From Polynucleobacter sp. MG-6-Vaara-E2 (GTDB taxonomy: Bacteria > Pseudomonadota > Gammaproteobacteria > Burkholderiales > Burkholderiaceae), in NCBI RefSeq assembly GCF_018687695.1, contig NZ_CP061303.1:1691847-1755846 (forward strand): 64,000 nucleotides of DNA, in the 5' to 3' direction. The notes below the pieces were generated by a model. The model was not told the DNA's origin, did no database searches, and saw nothing but the letters and a program-made list of their open reading frames with translations. The position numbers and the translations under genes are program-made. Below, one piece after another: positions 26,318-34,850 of this stretch; the stretch's first letter is position 1; every line of letters starts with the position of its first letter.

Positions 26318-27592
26318 ATGCAAACTCAACTCGCCCCTCAATTTGCCAATACTCCTGAAGGTATAGAGGCAGCCCGCATCTTGGGTAAATGTGTTCACTG
26401 CGGTTTTTGTACTGCTACATGCCCTACCTATCAACTACTAGGTGATGAGCTGGATGGGCCACGTGGTCGTATTTATCTCATCAAGCAAATTGCGGAAGGT
26501 CAAGCGCCAACTGAAAAAACCCGTTTGCATTTAGATCGCTGCCTCACGTGTCGTAATTGCGAAAGTACCTGCCCTAGCGGCGTGCAATATGGCAACTTGG
26601 TTGATATTGGTCGCAAATGGGCAGAAGAAAATACGCCCGAGCGCCCACTAGGTCAGCGCCTTACTCGCTGGGCCCTCAAGGAAGGCTTGACCAAACCCGC
26701 ATTATTTAATTCTGCAATGACTTTGGGACGCTTAGTGCGCCCACTCATGCCCAGTGGAATTCAGCGCAAGATTCCTTTAGCAAAAAATAAAGCTTTAGCC
26801 CCAACAACTAATCCTTATGCTCGACCTAAAGCAGTACACGCACGCAAGATGCTCATCCTAGAGGGTTGTGTTCAGCCTGGTATGTTGCCTAACATCAACT
26901 CAGCAACAGCAAGAGTATTAGATGCACTGAAGATTCAACTCGTCAGCGCATCTAATGCTACTTGCTGTGGTGCATTGCGTTATCACCTAAATGACCAGGC
27001 AGGCGGTCTTGAGAATGCCAAGCTAAATATTGATGCATGGTGGCCGTTGGTTGAGCAAGGTATTGAAGCGATTGTGATGACCGCGTCTGGATGTGGTGTC
27101 ATGGTCAAAGACTATGGACATCTCTTTGCAAATAATCCTGCGTATGCCGCGAAAGCGAAAAAGATTTCAGAATTAACCAAAGACATTGCAGAGATTTTGC
27201 CCTCACTTCAAAATGAACTAGTACAAATCATTGGCTCTGATCAAAAGCCAGGCGTGGTATATCACCCACCCTGCACTTTGCAGCATGGTCAACAGATTCG
27301 GGGAAAAGTCGAAGGGCTGCTTTCTAGCTTAGGTATTGGCGTACGTCTTTGCAATGACAGCCATCTTTGCTGCGGCTCTGCCGGCACTTACTCTGTGACA
27401 CAACCAGAGCTCTCAGAACAATTACGTAAAAATAAGTTAACCCATTTAAATGCGGCTTGCGAAGAGTCTGGCGCCGAGGTCATTGTCTCTGGGAATATTG
27501 GCTGTATTACCCATCTCCAACAGGAAGATACGCCAGTACTTCATTGGATTGAAATCGTTGATCAACTCATTCATCAGCAAGCCAAGGCTTAA
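26318..27592 (+). CDS. glcF: Glycolate oxidase iron-sulfur subunit GlcF
   Basis: A 424-residue electron-transfer subunit. Two 4Fe-4S motifs are clear: Cys25, 28, 31 and 35 (CVHCGFCTATCP) and Cys75, 78, 81 and 85 (CLTCRNCESTCP). Two CCG-type heterodisulfide-reductase domains follow, with ATCCGALRYH and LCCGSAGTYS. It passes electrons from the FAD subunits to the quinone pool. Its stop overlaps the start of the YggS-like gene (TAATG), tying PLP homeostasis and proC to the glycolate operon. Confidence 0.94.
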   Translation: MQTQLAPQFANTPEGIEAARILGKCVHCGFCTATCPTYQLLGDELDGPRGRIYLIKQIAEGQAPTEKTRLHLDRCLTCRNCESTCPSGVQYGNLVDIGRKWAEENTPERPLGQRLTRWALKEGLTKPALFNSAMTLGRLVRPLMPSGIQRKIPLAKNKALAPTTNPYARPKAVHARKMLILEGCVQPGMLPNINSATARVLDALKIQLVSASNATCCGALRYHLNDQAGGLENAKLNIDAWWPLVEQGIEAIVMTASGCGVMVKDYGHLFANNPAYAAKAKKISELTKDIAEILPSLQNELVQIIGSDQKPGVVYHPPCTLQHGQQIRGKVEGLLSSLGIGVRLCNDSHLCCGSAGTYSVTQPELSEQLRKNKLTHLNAACEESGAEVIVSGNIGCITHLQQEDTPVLHWIEIVDQLIHQQAKA

Positions 27593-28317
27593 TGAACTCG
27601 ATTGTCGTTAATCTTATTCAGGTTAGAAATCGTATAGAGTTGGCTGCTCTAGCCGCAAAGCGGGAGCCTGAAGAAATTGAGTTGCTCGCTGTTAGCAAAA
27701 CCTTTCCTGCGTCCGCTGTTGAAGAAGCAATGCATGCCGGTCAATCTGCATTTGGCGAAAACTACGTGCAAGAGGGTGTTGAAAAAATTATTCAATTAGC
27801 AAAACTCAGGCCTTGGCTCATCTGGCACTTTATTGGACCCCTGCAAAGCAATAAAACAAGAGACGTTGCCGAGCATTTTGATTGGGTTCATAGTGTGGAT
27901 AGGCTCAAAATTGCAGAGCGACTATCGACCCAGAGAGGCGAATTTCCGAACTTACCTGAATTACAACTTTGCGTTCAAGTAAACGTTAGCGAGGAAGACA
28001 GTAAGAGTGGTGTGGCACTCACGGAAGCGGAGGCTCTTTGCGATGCCATCAGCCAGCTCCCAAACGTCACCTTACGTGGCCTCATGGCTATTCCCGCTCC
28101 CAATCCAGACGCTAAGATCCAGAGAGAGGCATTTGCTGCAGTACAAGATTGCTTTCGGAAGATTCAAACTAGCCGAGCCTTGGACCCAGGCTATCAATTC
28201 TTTGACACGCTCTCAATGGGTATGTCCGATGATTTAGAGGCCGCTATCGCAGAGGGCAGCACCATGGTGCGGGTTGGAACGGCTATTTTTGGGAAGCGCG
28301 ATAAGATTACTAAATGA
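27592..28317 (+). CDS. YggS/PLPBP-family pyridoxal phosphate homeostasis protein
   Basis: A 241-residue (beta/alpha)8 protein that holds PLP on Lys36 (LLAVSKTFPA). It has the family segments FGENYVQEG, WHFIGPLQSNK and LSMGMSDDLEAAIAEGSTMVRVGTAIFG, all typical of YggS. The family regulates free PLP and affects amino-acid pools but has no proven catalytic activity. Start and end overlap its neighbours (TAATG with glcF, ATGA with proC). The yggS-proC pair is common in proteobacteria. Confidence 0.94.
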   Translation: MNSIVVNLIQVRNRIELAALAAKREPEEIELLAVSKTFPASAVEEAMHAGQSAFGENYVQEGVEKIIQLAKLRPWLIWHFIGPLQSNKTRDVAEHFDWVHSVDRLKIAERLSTQRGEFPNLPELQLCVQVNVSEEDSKSGVALTEAEALCDAISQLPNVTLRGLMAIPAPNPDAKIQREAFAAVQDCFRKIQTSRALDPGYQFFDTLSMGMSDDLEAAIAEGSTMVRVGTAIFGKRDKITK

Positions 28318-29180
28318 GTCAACAAAAGAACATGCAAAACAGTAATGCACACATCACTTTTATTGGTGGTGGCAATATGGGTCGCGCTTTAATTAGCGGT
28401 CTTCTGGCCAATGGATTTGAACCCAATCAAATTTCAGTGGTTGAAGCAAATGCCGTGACAGCTCTAAAGCTACATGAAGACTTTGGTGTACAAGGTATTG
28501 GCGCTCTAGAGCAGATTGCTTTTGACTTCTCAAAAAACAATGTGGTGGTGATGGCCATCAAACCTCAAGACTTTAATGTGGTTGCTAAGGGTCTAGCATC
28601 AAAACTGAAACATGCAACAGCACCAGGTCCGCTGATCTTATCTATTGCCGCAGGCATTCGACTTCAAGATATGAGTCGTTGGTTAGATCATGCTCGCTGT
28701 GTCCGTGCTATGCCCAATACACCCGCTCTCATTGGAAAGGGTATTACTGGTCTATTTGCTGATGCTGCGGTAAATCCATCAGATCGCGCTTTAGCAGAGA
28801 CTATTTGCAACGCCGTTGGTCAAGCTGTTTGGGTGTCTGATGAAAAATTAATGGATGCCGTTACAGCCGTTTCTGGTAGCGGCCCAGCTTATGTTTTTGC
28901 ATTCCTAGAGGCAATGCAATCTGCAGGAGAAAAACTAGGCCTTGATGCACAGACTGCACGCAAATTAGCCTACGCCACTCTTGAAGGTGCTACTCAGTTA
29001 GCGCACAACTCAGATGAGCATGCCGGCATCTTGCGTGAACGTGTTACCTCCAAGGGTGGCACGACTGCTGCGGCCTTGGATGTCATGAGCCGACATGGTT
29101 GGCATGAGATCTTGGAAAAAGCAATTGATGCTGCCAGTCAGCGTGGCAAAACAATGGGCGACGAGCTGGGTAAAAACTGA
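28314..29180 (+). CDS. proC: Pyrroline-5-carboxylate reductase
   Basis: Last enzyme of proline synthesis, reducing P5C with NAD(P)H. The 288-residue protein has the Rossmann loop FIGGGNMGRAL (GGGNMG at 18-23), AMPNTPALIGKG in the middle and the signature near VTSKGGTTAAALDVM in the C-terminal dimer domain. It overlaps the YggS-like gene by four bases. It ends 12 bases before the convergent ubiA stop; no clear terminator is visible between them. Confidence 0.95.
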   Translation: MSQQKNMQNSNAHITFIGGGNMGRALISGLLANGFEPNQISVVEANAVTALKLHEDFGVQGIGALEQIAFDFSKNNVVVMAIKPQDFNVVAKGLASKLKHATAPGPLILSIAAGIRLQDMSRWLDHARCVRAMPNTPALIGKGITGLFADAAVNPSDRALAETICNAVGQAVWVSDEKLMDAVTAVSGSGPAYVFAFLEAMQSAGEKLGLDAQTARKLAYATLEGATQLAHNSDEHAGILRERVTSKGGTTAAALDVMSRHGWHEILEKAIDAASQRGKTMGDELGKN

Positions 29181-29192
29181 GTTGGTTCTCAA

Positions 29193-30056
29193 TTAGTTAA
29201 TACTTAGACCCAACACGATTCCTAAGAATAAAAATCCACCCAACCAATTATTGTGACGGAATGCTAAAAAGCACTCGTCTCGCCCCCTAGTGGAAATAAG
29301 TTTGAGGTGATAAATTGCGCACCCTAAAGCCATAATCCAGCCCACCAAAAAGTAGTTACTGAGGTCCGCGAGTTGCGCAACCCAAAGTTGGCTCACAAGC
29401 AAAATGGTGTAACTGATGCCGATAGCTAGTACATCATGTTTTCCGAAAGTAATTGCCGAGGTTCGTAAACCTAAACGTAAATCATCCTCTCGATCGACCA
29501 TGGCATACGCTGTGTCATAAGCAATGGCCCAAAAAACATTGCCTATAAATAGGATCCAAGCTTCGAGTGGAATGAAATCCAGAATGGCGGCATAAGCCAT
29601 TGGAATGCCAAAGCCAAAAGCAATTCCTAGCACCGCTTGTGGCATGGCAAAGAAACGTTTGGTAAATGGGTAAATAAAAGCGACCAATAAAGCGAGAACT
29701 GAAAGTTGCTTAGTAAAGGTATTGAGGGGCTGAATTAACAGAAAAGCAATGAGCGCTAGACTTGTAGCAATAGCGACTGCTTCTTTTCCAGAAATTTTTC
29801 CGCTAGTCACTGGGCGACCTTGGGTTCTTTGTACATGACGGTCAAAGTCACGGTCCGCATAATCATTAATTGCACACCCCGCACTTCGCATCAAGATGGT
29901 GCCAGCTACAAAGATGAACAAAATACTGAAGTCAGGGATGCCTGAGCTTGCTAGCCACAAGGCCCATAAAGTCGGCCATAAAAGCAGCAAAGTACCAATC
30001 GGCTTATCTAAACGTATAAGATAAGCATAGGCTTTAAGGCGATCAACAAAAGACAT
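29193..30056 (-). CDS. ubiA: 4-hydroxybenzoate octaprenyltransferase
   Basis: Inner-membrane enzyme that prenylates 4-hydroxybenzoate for ubiquinone. The 287-residue, strongly hydrophobic protein carries both Asp-rich metal and diphosphate motifs: NDYADRDFD at 64-72 and DTAYAMVDREDD about 110 residues later. Roughly eight or nine membrane helices are expected. It starts 7 bases downstream of recG on the same strand, so the two may be co-transcribed. No chorismate lyase gene (ubiC) is beside it. Confidence 0.94.
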   Translation of the reverse strand: MSFVDRLKAYAYLIRLDKPIGTLLLLWPTLWALWLASSGIPDFSILFIFVAGTILMRSAGCAINDYADRDFDRHVQRTQGRPVTSGKISGKEAVAIATSLALIAFLLIQPLNTFTKQLSVLALLVAFIYPFTKRFFAMPQAVLGIAFGFGIPMAYAAILDFIPLEAWILFIGNVFWAIAYDTAYAMVDREDDLRLGLRTSAITFGKHDVLAIGISYTILLVSQLWVAQLADLSNYFLVGWIMALGCAIYHLKLISTRGRDECFLAFRHNNWLGGFLFLGIVLGLSIN

Positions 30057-30063
30057 GCCTAAA

Positions 30064-32133
30064 TTATGCCTTCAGAAACTCGGCTCTAGAGCCCAGCCAA
30101 CGCTCTAAGTGACGCTCAACGATATTAGTATGCTTAGCTAATAATCGCTCCGCAGCCTGCTGAGCTAACTCAATCAACCAGGCATCTCGCTGCAAATCAA
30201 CGAAACGTAGCATGGCATCACCTGATTGTTTTGCACCCAGAAGCTCTCCTGGCCCACGTAAAGATAGATCGCGCTCAGCAATCACAAAACCATCAGATGT
30301 CTCACGCAAGGTTTGTAAACGCTCTTTAGCTGCCATAGACAAAGGTTCTGCATACATCAAAATACATACTGAATCTGCAGAGCCGCGACCCACGCGCCCT
30401 CGCAATTGGTGAATCTGCGCATAACCAAAACGCTCTGCGTGCTCAATCACCATCAGAGCAGCATTAGGTACATCAACTCCAACCTCAATCACGGTAGTAG
30501 CTACCAGCAATTGAATTTCATTGGCTTTGAATGCCGCCATAACTGCCGCTTTTTCTTCTGCTTTTAAGCGTCCATGTACTAGACCCACTTTGAATTCTGG
30601 TAGTGCTTGAGTTAATTGCTCAAAACTTTCTACGGCGGTTTGGAGTTGCAATGCCTCTGACTCCTCAATCAGAGGACATACCCAATAAGCCTGTAATCCT
30701 TTGGACAACCAACTTTGCAAACCGCTAATCACTTCATCGCGTCGGCTAGCTTTGACTACCTTAGTGGCGATAGGCTTGCGCCCCGGTGGCAACTCATCAA
30801 TTACAGACACGTCAAGATCGGCGTAATAGGTCATTGCCAGAGTACGGGGAATTGGTGTGGCCGACATCATTAACTGATGGCAATAAAATAATTCCGAGCC
30901 AACGCGTTGCTGAATTTCTAGACGCTGACGGACACCAAAACGGTGTTGCTCATCAATTACCGCTAAACCTAATTTTGCAAAGCTTACATTTTCCTGAATG
31001 AGAGCATGAGTACCAATGATGAGTTGAGCGTAACCACTCTCAATCATTTCTTGAGCAGATCTTTTCTCTTTAGCTTTCAAGCTTCCAGACAGCCAAGCGG
31101 CCTGAATTCCTAAAGGCTCAAACCACTCCTTCATCTTTAAATAATGCTGCTCAGCTAATATTTCGGTCGGCGCCATCACTGCTGCTTGATAACCATGATT
31201 CATAACACGCGCTGCCGCCAAGGCAGCTACGACAGTCTTACCGCTGCCAACGTCTCCTTGGAGCAGACGATTCATCGGAAATGGCTTCGATAGGTCGGAG
31301 CTAATCTCATCCCAAACGCGTGCTTGGGCTTTTGTTAATTGAAACGGTAAAACTCTCAGAAGACGAGTTTCTAAAGAACCAACATTCTCATTTGAATCGA
31401 CAAAACTCGGAGCATGCCGCTCTCTACGAATAGCGTGCGCACGCTTTAAGGATATTTGTTGAGCAAGCAACTCTTCGAATTGAACACGACGCCATGCTGG
31501 ATGGGTGCGCTCTAACAAGGCCTGTGTATCGGCATCTGCTGGAGGTTGATGCAGATAAGTTATTGCTGACTGCAAATTCGGCCAGTCATTGCTTGGCAGT
31601 AACTCCATCATTAATTGCTTGGGTAAAAACTCAGACAAACTTTCTTGCAAGCTGGGATCACGTAAAGCCTGGGTGACTGCCTTGCGTATGACTGCTTGCG
31701 ATACGCCTGCACTAGCGGGATAAACCGGCGTCAAACTTGAAGGTAACGGTGCATCTGGGGCAACCGCCTTGACGGTAGGATGAACCATCTCGGGCCCCTG
31801 AAAACCTTCGCGCACCTCTCCCCGAACTCGAACATGCGCACCCACTGCCATTTGCTTTTGTTGACTTGGGTAGAAATTGAGAAAGCGCAGCTGTAATGTT
31901 GCTGTGTCGTCCTCTATCGTGACAATCATTTGCCTTCTGGGTCGAAACAGGACCTGGTTTTTGATCACCACGCCTTGAGTTTGCAGCGAGCTAAAGCGCC
32001 CCTGTATCAAGCCCTCTTCAATCGTACATAACTCGGTTTCATCCTCATAGCGGGATGGCAGGTGCAAAGCAAGGGCCATTGGGCTGTCTAAACCCATTTT
32101 TTGCAGTGTGTTTGGCGCTTGCTTAGTAGTCAT
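30064..32133 (-). CDS. recG: ATP-dependent DNA helicase RecG
   Basis: Branch-migrating helicase for stalled forks and Holliday junctions. The 689-residue protein has an N-terminal wedge/OB domain, Walker A GDVGSGKT at about 294, the DEQH box (VIDEQHRFGVRQR) near 394, MMSATPIPRTLAM, and the C-terminal ATTVIEVGVDVP, QLRGRVGRG and TRG-type region SDGFVIAERDLSLRGPGELLG. All are diagnostic of RecG. It is divergent from queA (30 bases apart) and followed by ubiA. Confidence 0.97.
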   Translation of the reverse strand: MTTKQAPNTLQKMGLDSPMALALHLPSRYEDETELCTIEEGLIQGRFSSLQTQGVVIKNQVLFRPRRQMIVTIEDDTATLQLRFLNFYPSQQKQMAVGAHVRVRGEVREGFQGPEMVHPTVKAVAPDAPLPSSLTPVYPASAGVSQAVIRKAVTQALRDPSLQESLSEFLPKQLMMELLPSNDWPNLQSAITYLHQPPADADTQALLERTHPAWRRVQFEELLAQQISLKRAHAIRRERHAPSFVDSNENVGSLETRLLRVLPFQLTKAQARVWDEISSDLSKPFPMNRLLQGDVGSGKTVVAALAAARVMNHGYQAAVMAPTEILAEQHYLKMKEWFEPLGIQAAWLSGSLKAKEKRSAQEMIESGYAQLIIGTHALIQENVSFAKLGLAVIDEQHRFGVRQRLEIQQRVGSELFYCHQLMMSATPIPRTLAMTYYADLDVSVIDELPPGRKPIATKVVKASRRDEVISGLQSWLSKGLQAYWVCPLIEESEALQLQTAVESFEQLTQALPEFKVGLVHGRLKAEEKAAVMAAFKANEIQLLVATTVIEVGVDVPNAALMVIEHAERFGYAQIHQLRGRVGRGSADSVCILMYAEPLSMAAKERLQTLRETSDGFVIAERDLSLRGPGELLGAKQSGDAMLRFVDLQRDAWLIELAQQAAERLLAKHTNIVERHLERWLGSRAEFLKA

Positions 32134-32163
32134 CGTTAAAATCTAATACCTGATGGTAATGCT

Positions 32164-33210
32164 ATGCAACTCTCCGACTTTAATTACGAACTCCCAGCCG
32201 AACTAATCGCCCAACACCCCTTGGCGAATAGAACCGATAGCCGCCTCCTGGAGGTCAAGGCTGAGCGGGATGATTGCGTTCAGCTTGTAGATAGTCAGTT
32301 TAAGGACATTCTTAACCTGATGCATCCTGGGGACTTGGTAGTCTTTAATGACACTAAGGTCATACCCGCGAGACTTCATGGCAAAAAAGAGACTGGGGGC
32401 AATGTCGAACTCCTCATTGAGCGCATTAGCGGCGATAAGCAGGCTTGGGTCCAAATCAGGGCATCTAAAGTTCCCAAGACGGGTTCTATTGTTCATATTC
32501 ACAATCAAGCCGGCGAAACCTTTCCTGTCGAGATGATTGGGTATGACGGTCGCTTTTATGAAGTCCGCTTTCCAGAAAATGTTTTTGCTTTGCTTGAGCG
32601 TTTTGGTGAACTACCTCTTCCTCCATACATCGAGCATCAACCTGATGGTGAAGATGCGCAACGCTATCAAACTGTTGTTGCGAAAAATCCAGGCGCCGTT
32701 GCTGCACCAACCGCAGGTCTACATTTTGACGAGTCCATTCTGCAGCAATTAAATAACTTGGGAGTTGAGCAGGCTACAGTGACTTTACATGTTGGTGCAG
32801 GCACATTTACCCCCGTTCGCGAGGAAGATCTGTCCAAGCACAAGATGCACTATGAGTGGTTTTCTATTCCGGACGCTACTTTGCAAGCAATTACAAAAAC
32901 TCAGAAGAATGGCGGGAGAGTCATTGCTGTTGGCACTACTAGCCTACGCGCCCTAGAAAGCCAAGCAGCAACTGGACAAAGCAGTGGTGAAACGAACCTC
33001 TTTATTACACCGGGTTTTCAATTTAAAACGGTAGATTGCTTACTAACCAACTTTCATCTGCCAAAATCTACTCTATTGATGTTGGTAAGCGCCTTTGCGG
33101 GGATGGAAAATATTCGTGCCGCATACCAACATGCAATTCACCAGAAATATCGCTTCTTCAGTTATGGAGATGCCATGTTTCTTTGCCGACTTGAGAAAAC
33201 AGAAATATGA
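32164..33210 (+). CDS. queA: tRNA preQ1(34) S-adenosylmethionine ribosyltransferase-isomerase
   Basis: QueA uses SAM as ribosyl donor to turn preQ1 in tRNA into epoxyqueuosine. The 348-residue protein begins with the typical FNYELPAELIAQHPLANRTDSRLL, contains NPGAVAAPTAGLHF and HVGAGTFTPV, and ends with FFSYGDAMFL, all family hallmarks. The stop overlaps the tgt start (ATGA). Order queA-tgt-yajC-secD-secF is widely conserved in proteobacteria. Confidence 0.97.
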   Translation: MQLSDFNYELPAELIAQHPLANRTDSRLLEVKAERDDCVQLVDSQFKDILNLMHPGDLVVFNDTKVIPARLHGKKETGGNVELLIERISGDKQAWVQIRASKVPKTGSIVHIHNQAGETFPVEMIGYDGRFYEVRFPENVFALLERFGELPLPPYIEHQPDGEDAQRYQTVVAKNPGAVAAPTAGLHFDESILQQLNNLGVEQATVTLHVGAGTFTPVREEDLSKHKMHYEWFSIPDATLQAITKTQKNGGRVIAVGTTSLRALESQAATGQSSGETNLFITPGFQFKTVDCLLTNFHLPKSTLLMLVSAFAGMENIRAAYQHAIHQKYRFFSYGDAMFLCRLEKTEI

Positions 33211-34364
33211 CCAAACCCGTTCACTTCAATATTTTGGCGCGCGACTCCCAAAGTCCTGCACGTCTTGGTCAGCTTGATCTTCCGCACGGCAGCGTGCAAA
33301 CCCCCATCTTTATGCCTGTGGGCACGTATGGCACCGTAAAAGCGATGACGCCACGTGATCTCAACGAAGCTAAAGCTCAAATCATTTTAGGAAATACTTT
33401 TCATCTTTGGCTGAGGCCAGGTCTAGATGTCATTAAAAAGCATGGTGGGTTACATCGCTTTATGGGTTGGGATAAACCGCTCCTGACAGACTCTGGCGGC
33501 TTTCAGGTATTTAGCTTAGGTGCGTTGCGTAAGATCTCTGAAGAAGGCGTCACCTTTGCATCACCAATCAACGGTGACAAACTTTTTATGTCACCCGAAG
33601 TGTCGATGGAAATTCAGGCGGTTTTAAATAGTGACATTGCCATGCAATTTGATGAGTGCACTCCTTATGAAATTAAGGGGCAACCTACCTCAGAGAAAAT
33701 AGCACGGGCATCACTTGAAATGTCATTACGCTGGGGCGATCGCTCACTCAAACGTTTTCGCGAACTTGACACTGGTAACGGTCTTTTTGGCATCGTGCAA
33801 GGTGGCATGTTTGAAAATCTGCGCGAGTTTTCTTTGGATGCCGTCAGTCACCAAGGTTTTGATGGTATTGCCATTGGCGGCTTATCGGTTGGTGAGCCAA
33901 AGCCTGAGTTTGAAAGAATTCTCAATTTCACCGCACCAAAGTTACCTGAACATATGCCTCACTACCTTATGGGTGTAGGCACTCCAGAAGACCTAATTTT
34001 GGGCGTCAGTTTAGGCATCGATATGTTTGATTGCGTAATGCCTACTCGTAATGCGCGGAACGGCTGGTTATTTACCCGGTTTGGGGACCTGAAATTACGC
34101 AATTCTGGGTATAAAGATGATGATCGTCCGCTAGACCCTACATGCGCTTGCTATACCTGCCAAAACTTCACTAGGTCCTACTTAAATCACCTCCAAAAAG
34201 CCAATGAGATTCTGGGGTCCCAACTCAACACAATTCACAACCTCTCGTATTACCTTCAGTTAATGACTGAAGTACGAGAGGCCTTAAGTAAGGATCGTTT
34301 TAGCGCCTATCGCGAGGAATTCCACACTAATCGCCAGCGTGGCGTGGAACCTGGGCAGGATTAA
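33207..34364 (+). CDS. tgt: tRNA-guanine transglycosylase
   Basis: Exchanges G34 for preQ1 in the anticodon of His, Asp, Asn and Tyr tRNAs. The 385-residue protein has LTDSGGFQVFSLG with catalytic Asp95, the nucleophile Asp region near 275 (GIDMFDCVMPTRNARNG), and zinc ligands in CACYTCQNFTRSYLNH near 313-328. It is translationally coupled to queA. A G-rich hairpin lies just past its stop. Confidence 0.97.
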   Translation: MTKPVHFNILARDSQSPARLGQLDLPHGSVQTPIFMPVGTYGTVKAMTPRDLNEAKAQIILGNTFHLWLRPGLDVIKKHGGLHRFMGWDKPLLTDSGGFQVFSLGALRKISEEGVTFASPINGDKLFMSPEVSMEIQAVLNSDIAMQFDECTPYEIKGQPTSEKIARASLEMSLRWGDRSLKRFRELDTGNGLFGIVQGGMFENLREFSLDAVSHQGFDGIAIGGLSVGEPKPEFERILNFTAPKLPEHMPHYLMGVGTPEDLILGVSLGIDMFDCVMPTRNARNGWLFTRFGDLKLRNSGYKDDDRPLDPTCACYTCQNFTRSYLNHLQKANEILGSQLNTIHNLSYYLQLMTEVREALSKDRFSAYREEFHTNRQRGVEPGQD

Positions 34365-34372
34365 TAGCCCCA

Positions 34373-34392
34373 GAGGGGGGAATAACCCCCTC
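34373..34392 (+). repeat. G-rich hairpin between tgt and yajC
   Basis: GAGGGGG (34373-34379) and CCCCCTC (34386-34392) form a perfect 7-bp all-strong stem around a 6-base loop, 8 bases past the tgt stop. No T-run follows, so it is a poor fit to an intrinsic terminator. It may protect the queA-tgt 3' end or partly separate it from yajC-secDF. Confidence 0.5.
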
Positions 34393-34498
34393 AAACCACC
34401 TCTAAAGCCCCATAGCGTTTAGAATTGCGGGTTTACGGCTTTCTATTTAAAGCCTAAAAATGATGCAGTTTCCATTTGGTTATTAACGGAGGTTTTGT

Positions 34499-34825
34499 AT
34501 GTGGATTAGTAATGCTTTTGCTCAGGCTCCAGCCGCGGGCGCAGATGCAGGTGGCTTGATGAGCTTCCTCCCCTTAATTTTGATGTTTGCAGTTTTGTAC
34601 TTCATCATGATTCGCCCACAAATGAAGCGTCAAAAAGAAACTAAAGCGATGCTCTCAGCCTTGGCTGTTGGCGATGAAGTAGTCACTATTGGCGGCATCT
34701 TCGGAAAAGTAAGCGCCTTAAAAGATGATGTAGTCACTGTTGAAATTGCTGCCGGTACACAAGTGCAATTACAAAAAGGTGCAATCACCACTGTTTTGCC
34801 AAAAGGCACTCTGAAGTCTGCTTAA
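34499..34825 (+). CDS. yajC: Sec translocon accessory subunit YajC
   Basis: A 108-residue single-span inner-membrane protein that associates with SecDF-YidC. The membrane helix is at about 20-40 (MSFLPLILMFAVLYFIMIRP), followed by the conserved basic RPQMKRQKE and the small beta domain GDEVVTIGGIFGKV. The start has a good GGAGG Shine-Dalgarno. It is preceded by a 134-base gap that probably holds a promoter, although no convincing box pair was found. secD starts 25 bases downstream. Confidence 0.96.
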   Translation: MWISNAFAQAPAAGADAGGLMSFLPLILMFAVLYFIMIRPQMKRQKETKAMLSALAVGDEVVTIGGIFGKVSALKDDVVTVEIAAGTQVQLQKGAITTVLPKGTLKSA

Positions 34826-34850
34826 TACGATTGTTTAAAAGTATCTCGAT

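Noticed and set aside
34365..34498. A riboswitch (for example preQ1) in the leader of yajC, given the queA-tgt neighbours
   Set aside because: No preQ1 aptamer pattern could be recognised and yajC is not a queuosine gene; only a simple G-rich hairpin is visible.
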